Shown piece by piece: positions 60,296 through 64,000 of a stretch of DNA of 64,000 nt. The translations under genes were made by a program, and so were the position numbers. Source of the stretch: Actinomadura rudentiformis (lineage in GTDB: Bacteria; Actinomycetota; Actinomycetes; Streptosporangiales; Streptosporangiaceae). The notes beneath the pieces are model-generated. The model was given only the letters and a program-made list of their open reading frames with translations. It made no database searches and had not been told where the DNA came from. Location: NCBI RefSeq assembly GCF_008923185.1, contig NZ_WBMT01000019.1, positions 1 through 64,000 on the forward strand, given 5' to 3'. Numbering within the stretch: the stretch's first letter is position 1; each line of letters starts with the position of its first letter.

Positions 60296-61381
60296 ATGGC
60301 ACGCGCCGCGGTCATGCATGCGGTCGGCGACAAGGAACTCGACCTGCGCGACGACGTCACCGCCGTCGATCCGGGTCCCGACCACGTCAAGGTGAAGATC
60401 AAGGCGACCGGGGTCTGCCATTCGGACCTGTCGGTCATGACCGGGGTCCTGCCGATGCCGATCCCGGTGGTGATCGGCCATGAGGGTGCCGGGGTCGTGA
60501 CCGAGGTCGGCGACCACGTCACCAACGTCCAGCCGGGCGACCACGTAGTGATCAACTGGAGCCCGGACTGCGGCACATGCCCGGAGTGCCTGCGCGGCGA
60601 GCCGTTCCTCTGCATGACGTTCATCGGCGCGACGTTCACCGAGCCCCGGTTCCAGAACGAGGCGGGGCCGGTCTTCGGCATGGCGGGCTGCGGCACCTGG
60701 GCCGAGGAGGTCGTGGTGCCCTTCCAGGGCGTCGTCAAGATCGCCGAGGATGTGCCGTTCGAGTACGCGGCGCTGCTCGGCTGCGGCATCCCCACCGGCG
60801 TCGGCGCTGTGATCAACACCGCCCGCGTCCGGCCGGGGTCCAAGGTCGCCGTCGTGGGCGCCGGCGGGGTGGGCCTGTCGGTCATCCAGGGCGCCAAGAT
60901 CGCCGGAGCGGCCACCATCCTGGCGATCGACCCGAACGAGGCCAAGCACCCCATCGCCAAGCAGTTCGGCGCCACGCACACCGCGACGCTGGAGAACCTC
61001 GACGAGACCAAGGGGTTGCTGACCGCCGGGCAGGGCTTCGACTACGCCTTCGAGGTGGTCGGCAAGGCGGCCGCGATCCAGACGGCGTGGGCGGCGACCC
61101 GGCGCGGCGGCGACGTCATCGTGGTCGGTGCGGGCGCGGCCGACGACAACTGGCAGCAGAGCGCGTTCTCCCTGCTGTTCGAGGGCAAGAGCCTCAAGGC
61201 GTCGCTCTACGGCGGGTGCGACCTCAAGCGCGACATCCCGCTCTTCGTCGACCTGTGGCGCGCGGGCAAGCTCGACATCGACAGCCTCATCACGCGGCGC
61301 ATCCGCTTCGAGGACCTCAACGACGCCGTGCAGGCGCTCAACAGCGGTGACGTGATCCGCCAAGTCGTGCTGTTCGACTGA
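60296..61381 (+). CDS. Zinc-dependent alcohol dehydrogenase (class III-like)
   Basis: A protein of 361 residues. GVCHSDLSVMTG and GHEGAGVVTEVG hold catalytic-zinc ligands, CGTCPECLRGEPFLC the structural zinc, and VVGAGGVGLSVIQGAKIAGA the NAD site. Similar along its length to the ADH at 53577. It forms the end of a KstR-boxed operon with the F420-type protein and ferredoxin. Confidence 0.92.
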   Translation: MARAAVMHAVGDKELDLRDDVTAVDPGPDHVKVKIKATGVCHSDLSVMTGVLPMPIPVVIGHEGAGVVTEVGDHVTNVQPGDHVVINWSPDCGTCPECLRGEPFLCMTFIGATFTEPRFQNEAGPVFGMAGCGTWAEEVVVPFQGVVKIAEDVPFEYAALLGCGIPTGVGAVINTARVRPGSKVAVVGAGGVGLSVIQGAKIAGAATILAIDPNEAKHPIAKQFGATHTATLENLDETKGLLTAGQGFDYAFEVVGKAAAIQTAWAATRRGGDVIVVGAGAADDNWQQSAFSLLFEGKSLKASLYGGCDLKRDIPLFVDLWRAGKLDIDSLITRRIRFEDLNDAVQALNSGDVIRQVVLFD

Positions 61382-61400
61382 GCCGTGCCGGCGTCCCGCG

Positions 61401-61420
61401 CCCGGCCGAAATCGGCCGGG
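61401..61420. terminator. Hairpin terminator after the alcohol dehydrogenase
   Basis: A perfect 9-bp stem CCCGGCCGA / TCGGCCGGG with a 2-nt loop, 20 bp after the stop codon. Confidence 0.7.
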
Positions 61421-61462
61421 TGCGGGGCACCGGCGGGTCGCCGGGCATGGGATCCTGCTGCG

Positions 61463-63343
61463 GTGTTCAATGGGACTCTGACGTTCCGGGCATTCACCGC
61501 CGGAATGGTGCTCGCCTTGCCGCTCGCCGTCCTCCCCGCGCACTCCTCCCTAGCCGTGCAAGCCACGGCGGCGGGACAGCGGATCCGGGACATCCAGGGC
61601 GCCGGCCACGAGTCTCCGATCAGCGGGCGGAAGGTGTCCGGGGTGCCGGGGGTCGTGACCGCCGTGACCGGCAACGGCTTCTGGATGCAGGACCCGCGTC
61701 CCGACGGCAAGGACACGACGTCGGAGGGCGTCTTCGTCTTCACGCGCACGCGTCCCACCCCCGTGGCCGGCGACTCCGTCCGGGTCGACGGCAAGGTGAG
61801 CGAATTCCGTCCGGGCGGCTCGTCCTCGGCCAACCTCAGCCGCACCGAGATCGACGCCACGCGGACCACGGTGGACGGGCGCGGCACCCCGCTGCCGGCG
61901 CCGGTCCTGATCGGCCCGAAGGGACGCAGGGCGCCCGGCGCGATCAAGAGTGCCAGCGACACGTTCGACCCCCGCCGCGACGCGCTCGACTTCTACGAGG
62001 CGCTCGAAGGCATGCGCGTCCGCGTCGAGAACGCGGTGGCGGTCGGCCCCTCCGGCGAAGGGGAACTGCCCGTTCTGCCCGGCGGGGGCGAGGGCGCGGG
62101 CCCGCGCACCAAGCGCGGCGGCATCGTCCTGCGGCCCGGCGACGCCAATCCCGAACGGGTGATTCTCGGTGACGCGCTCGCCCCCCTGCCCGCCATGAAC
62201 GTCGGCGACCGGCTGCCGGGGGCGAACGACGGCGTGCTCGACTACGGCTACGGCGACTTCAAACTGCTGCTCACCGCCGCCCCGCGCGCCGAGAGCGGCG
62301 GCCTCGTGCGCGAGACCACCCGCGTGGCACGTTCCGGCGAACTGTCCGTCGCCACCGCGTCCATGGACGGCCTCAGCCCCGACACGCCCCGGGCGCGGGT
62401 CGCGGCGCTGGCCGCGGACATCGTCGAGGGACTCCGCTCCCCCGACCTCGTCGCCGTGTCCGGGATCCAGGACAACAGCGGCACCAAGGACGACGACATC
62501 GTGGTCGCCGACCAGACCCTCGCCGAGCTCATCGCGGCGATCAGCGCCGCGGGCGGCCCCGCGTACGACTGGCGCGCGATCTCGCCGCGCGACAACGCCG
62601 ACGGCGGCGAGACCGGCGGCAACAACCGCCTGGTGTTCCTGTTCCGCACCGACCGCGGGCTGGCGTTCGTGGACCGGCCCGCGCTCAGCTCGGAGCCGGA
62701 GGGCACAGAACCGGAGCAGGGCACCGGCACCGCCGCCGACAAGGGCCCGGACCTGGCCACCACCGCCACCCGGGTCGTCTCCGAGAAGGGCCGGGCCCGG
62801 CTGTCGCTCAGCCCGGGCCGCATCGCACCCACGGACCCGGCGTGGAGCGGGACGCGCAAGCCGCTCGCCGCCGAGGTGACGTGGCAGGGCAGGCGCCTCA
62901 TCGTCATCGCCAACCACTGGTCGCCCCGGCTCAGCGACGACCAGCCGCTGTTCGGCCGCCGGCAGCCGCCGATGCGGCCGAGCGAATGGCGGCGGGAGGC
63001 GCAGGCGCGCGTCGTGGCGCGCTTCGTCAGGTCGGTGCGCGCCGTCGACAAGAACGCCGGCGTCATCGTGGCGGGCAACCTCAACGAACGCGACTTCGCC
63101 TCCCCGCCCACGATCCTCACCCGGGACACCGGGCTGACCGACCTGCCCGCCGCGCTGCCGCCCCACGAGCGCTACACCGCGATCGTCGGCGGCAACGCGC
63201 AGGCGCTCGACCACATCCTGCTGAGCCCGTCGCTCCGGCGCGGCAAGCACGAGTTCGACATCGTGCACCGGGCCGCGGAGTTCGCCGACCGCGCGGGCGA
63301 CCATGATCCCGCCGTCGTCCGGCTGGAACTGCCGGCCAAATAG
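61463..63343 (+). CDS. Secreted endonuclease/exonuclease/phosphatase-fold protein, probably inactive
   Basis: A protein of 626 residues. A signal peptide (FTAGMVLALPLAVLPAHSSLAVQA, about 10-34) leads an OB-like domain (IRDIQGAGHESPISGRKV, GFWMQDP, to about 200) as in ExeM/NucH-type nucleases. The phosphatase-fold domain covers about 295-620. Catalytic positions have changed: ATASMDGL (297-304) where relatives have N-V-E-N, AVSGIQDN (331-338) where the metal-binding Glu is expected, and AGNLN (537-541) instead of GDxN. NH (484-485) and GDHDP (612-616) remain. Start GTG 61463 is chosen so that the signal peptide is N-terminal. Confidence 0.82.
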   Translation: MFNGTLTFRAFTAGMVLALPLAVLPAHSSLAVQATAAGQRIRDIQGAGHESPISGRKVSGVPGVVTAVTGNGFWMQDPRPDGKDTTSEGVFVFTRTRPTPVAGDSVRVDGKVSEFRPGGSSSANLSRTEIDATRTTVDGRGTPLPAPVLIGPKGRRAPGAIKSASDTFDPRRDALDFYEALEGMRVRVENAVAVGPSGEGELPVLPGGGEGAGPRTKRGGIVLRPGDANPERVILGDALAPLPAMNVGDRLPGANDGVLDYGYGDFKLLLTAAPRAESGGLVRETTRVARSGELSVATASMDGLSPDTPRARVAALAADIVEGLRSPDLVAVSGIQDNSGTKDDDIVVADQTLAELIAAISAAGGPAYDWRAISPRDNADGGETGGNNRLVFLFRTDRGLAFVDRPALSSEPEGTEPEQGTGTAADKGPDLATTATRVVSEKGRARLSLSPGRIAPTDPAWSGTRKPLAAEVTWQGRRLIVIANHWSPRLSDDQPLFGRRQPPMRPSEWRREAQARVVARFVRSVRAVDKNAGVIVAGNLNERDFASPPTILTRDTGLTDLPAALPPHERYTAIVGGNAQALDHILLSPSLRRGKHEFDIVHRAAEFADRAGDHDPAVVRLELPAK

Positions 63344-63436
63344 CCCGCTCATCCCGAAACCTGTCCCGTATTTGGGCAGGACCCATAGATCGGCACGGAA
63401 CCGCACCGAAAGGCGCCGGTGTTTCCTTCCCGCGAC

Positions 63437-63453
63437 CCCGGGCACCGCCCGGG
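63437..63453. other. Small hairpin in the 63344-63484 gap
   Basis: CCCGGGC-ACC-GCCCGGG, a 7-bp stem. It may terminate the nuclease-fold gene or lie in the leader of the next small gene. Confidence 0.35.
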
Positions 63454-63484
63454 CGTCAGTCAGCACCTTGGAAGGAGACGCCTC

Positions 63485-63673
63485 ATGGCGTACCGATTTC
63501 GCGGCCGGGGCATCGGCCTGATCGGCCTGATCTACATCATCATCGGCATCTTCGTGGCATGGGACCGCGGCTACATATACCCCGACCTCCTGCGCCGCGT
63601 GCTCAGCGCGTTGCTGGCCATAATCCTGTGGTTCCTCATCCTGCTGGGCGTCGACCTGCACATCCGCGCGTGA
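63485..63673 (+). CDS. Small membrane protein, 62 aa
   Basis: Two hydrophobic helices (IGLIGLIYIIIGIFVAW and VLSALLAIILWFLILLGV) are joined by a short loop DRGYIYPDLLRR. The basic start (MAYRFRGRG) should stay inside. The ATG is preceded by GGAAGGAG at ideal spacing. It resembles small uncharacterised membrane proteins of actinobacteria. A cysteine-rich microprotein follows 57 bp downstream. Confidence 0.82.
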   Translation: MAYRFRGRGIGLIGLIYIIIGIFVAWDRGYIYPDLLRRVLSALLAIILWFLILLGVDLHIRA

Positions 63674-63730
63674 GCGTAACGTCGCGTGACAGCCATAGTC
63701 CTGACGTCGACCCGGAGGTACGTTCCGTCC

Positions 63731-63811
63731 ATGGCAAAAGGTGGATGCAGTTGTGGACACGGCGGTGGTTGCACTTGCCCCAAGGGCTGCTCCTGCGGCT
63801 GCAACGGCTGA
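63731..63811 (+). CDS. Metallothionein-like cysteine-rich microprotein, 26 aa
   Basis: A very short frame encodes 26 residues with seven cysteines and one histidine. Cysteines stand at 6, 8, 14, 16, 20, 22 and 24, giving CxC-x5-CxC-x3-CxCxC; the rest is mostly glycine with two lysines and no aromatic residue. From memory, the copper metallothionein of Neurospora (25 residues, seven cysteines) has CxC-x5-CxC-x3-CxC-x2-C, almost the same plan. A role in binding Cu(I), Zn or Cd in the cytoplasm is therefore likely. GGAGG at 63714-63718 is 12 bases before the ATG, slightly far. The stop lies 3 bp from that of the convergent gene. Confidence 0.65.
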   Translation: MAKGGCSCGHGGGCTCPKGCSCGCNG

Positions 63812-63814
63812 CGG

Positions 63815-64000
63815 CTACCGCTCGGTGAAGACGTCCGGATAGGCGAAGAGCCCGGGCGAGCCGCCCGTATGCCAGAACACGACGGTCTCGTCCGGGCCCA
63901 TCTCCCCAGAGCGCACCATGCCAACGAGCGCCGCAGCCGCCTTCCCCGAATAGACCGGGTCCAGCAGCACGCCTTCGGTGCGGGCGAACAGCCGTACCGC
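63815..64000 (-). CDS. D-cysteine desulfhydrase / ACC deaminase-like PLP enzyme, C-terminal part
   Basis: The last 61 residues of a fold-type II PLP enzyme enter from the right edge. LFARTEGVLLDPVYSGKAAAALVGMVRSGE and VVFWHTGGSPGLFAYPDVF match the C-terminus of D-cysteine desulfhydrase/1-aminocyclopropane-1-carboxylate deaminase. The catalytic lysine lies outside the window. Desulfhydrases release sulfide from cysteine. Confidence 0.85.
   Translation of the reverse strand, partial: AVRLFARTEGVLLDPVYSGKAAAALVGMVRSGEMGPDETVVFWHTGGSPGLFAYPDVFTER

Overview
The window is very GC-rich, densely coded DNA of a filamentous actinomycete. Signs of this are pafA of the Pup-proteasome system, a WhiJ-type HTH/DUF397/ATPase module, an ECF42-type sigma factor, many GTG starts and 1-4 bp start/stop overlaps. 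The gene mix suggests the Streptosporangiales, perhaps near Actinomadura; the genus is a guess. No rRNA, tRNA or CRISPR array was seen.

Layout. 1-4.8 kb: the 5' end of an IS256-type transposase lies beside pafA, followed by three neighbouring genes that all carry frameshifts or internal deletions. 4.8-10.9 kb: two equal-length receptor-like Ser/Thr kinases, each with a substrate-binding-protein domain outside the membrane, flank a WhiJ-type module. 10.9-13.7 kb: a two-gene ABC exporter is divergent from a MarR-type regulator. 13.7-33.1 kb: a nearly complete purine-to-glycerate route. Xanthine dehydrogenase subunits, an 8-oxoguanine/guanine deaminase-like enzyme, urate oxidase, HIU hydrolase and OHCU decarboxylase feed allantoinase and allantoicase. 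Glyoxylate carboligase, hydroxypyruvate isomerase, tartronate semialdehyde reductase and glycerate kinase finish it. A purine permease, an XdhC maturation factor and a PucR regulator belong to it. No ureidoglycolate lyase was recognised. 33.1-39.3 kb: small regulators and enzymes (RidA, TetR, PP2C, DUF1877, NIPSNAP, GlxA-type), a secreted protein and an MFS exporter.

39.4-46.3 kb looks like a small secondary-metabolite cluster. It has an OleA-like KAS III, an OleC-like ligase and an OleD-like reductase, plus a GT2 and two P450s, with no OleB-like hydrolase. That combination could stop at a beta-lactone.

47.4-61.4 kb looks like a sterol or isoprenoid degradation region. Four promoter regions carry sequences fitting the KstR consensus TnnAACnnGTTnnA. 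They control a thiolase with a metallo-hydrolase, an SDR with a CYP125/142-like P450, a second such P450, and an F420-type enzyme with a ferredoxin and an alcohol dehydrogenase; the fourth lies between an SRPBCC protein and a GT4 gene. The two P450 genes and a 37-bp promoter element form an inverted duplication. A GT4/methyltransferase/toroid/methyltransferase cassette of unknown function sits inside this region.

61.4-64 kb: a secreted nuclease-fold protein that appears to have lost catalytic residues, a tiny membrane protein, a 26-residue metallothionein-like peptide, and the 3' end of a D-cysteine desulfhydrase/ACC deaminase-like gene.
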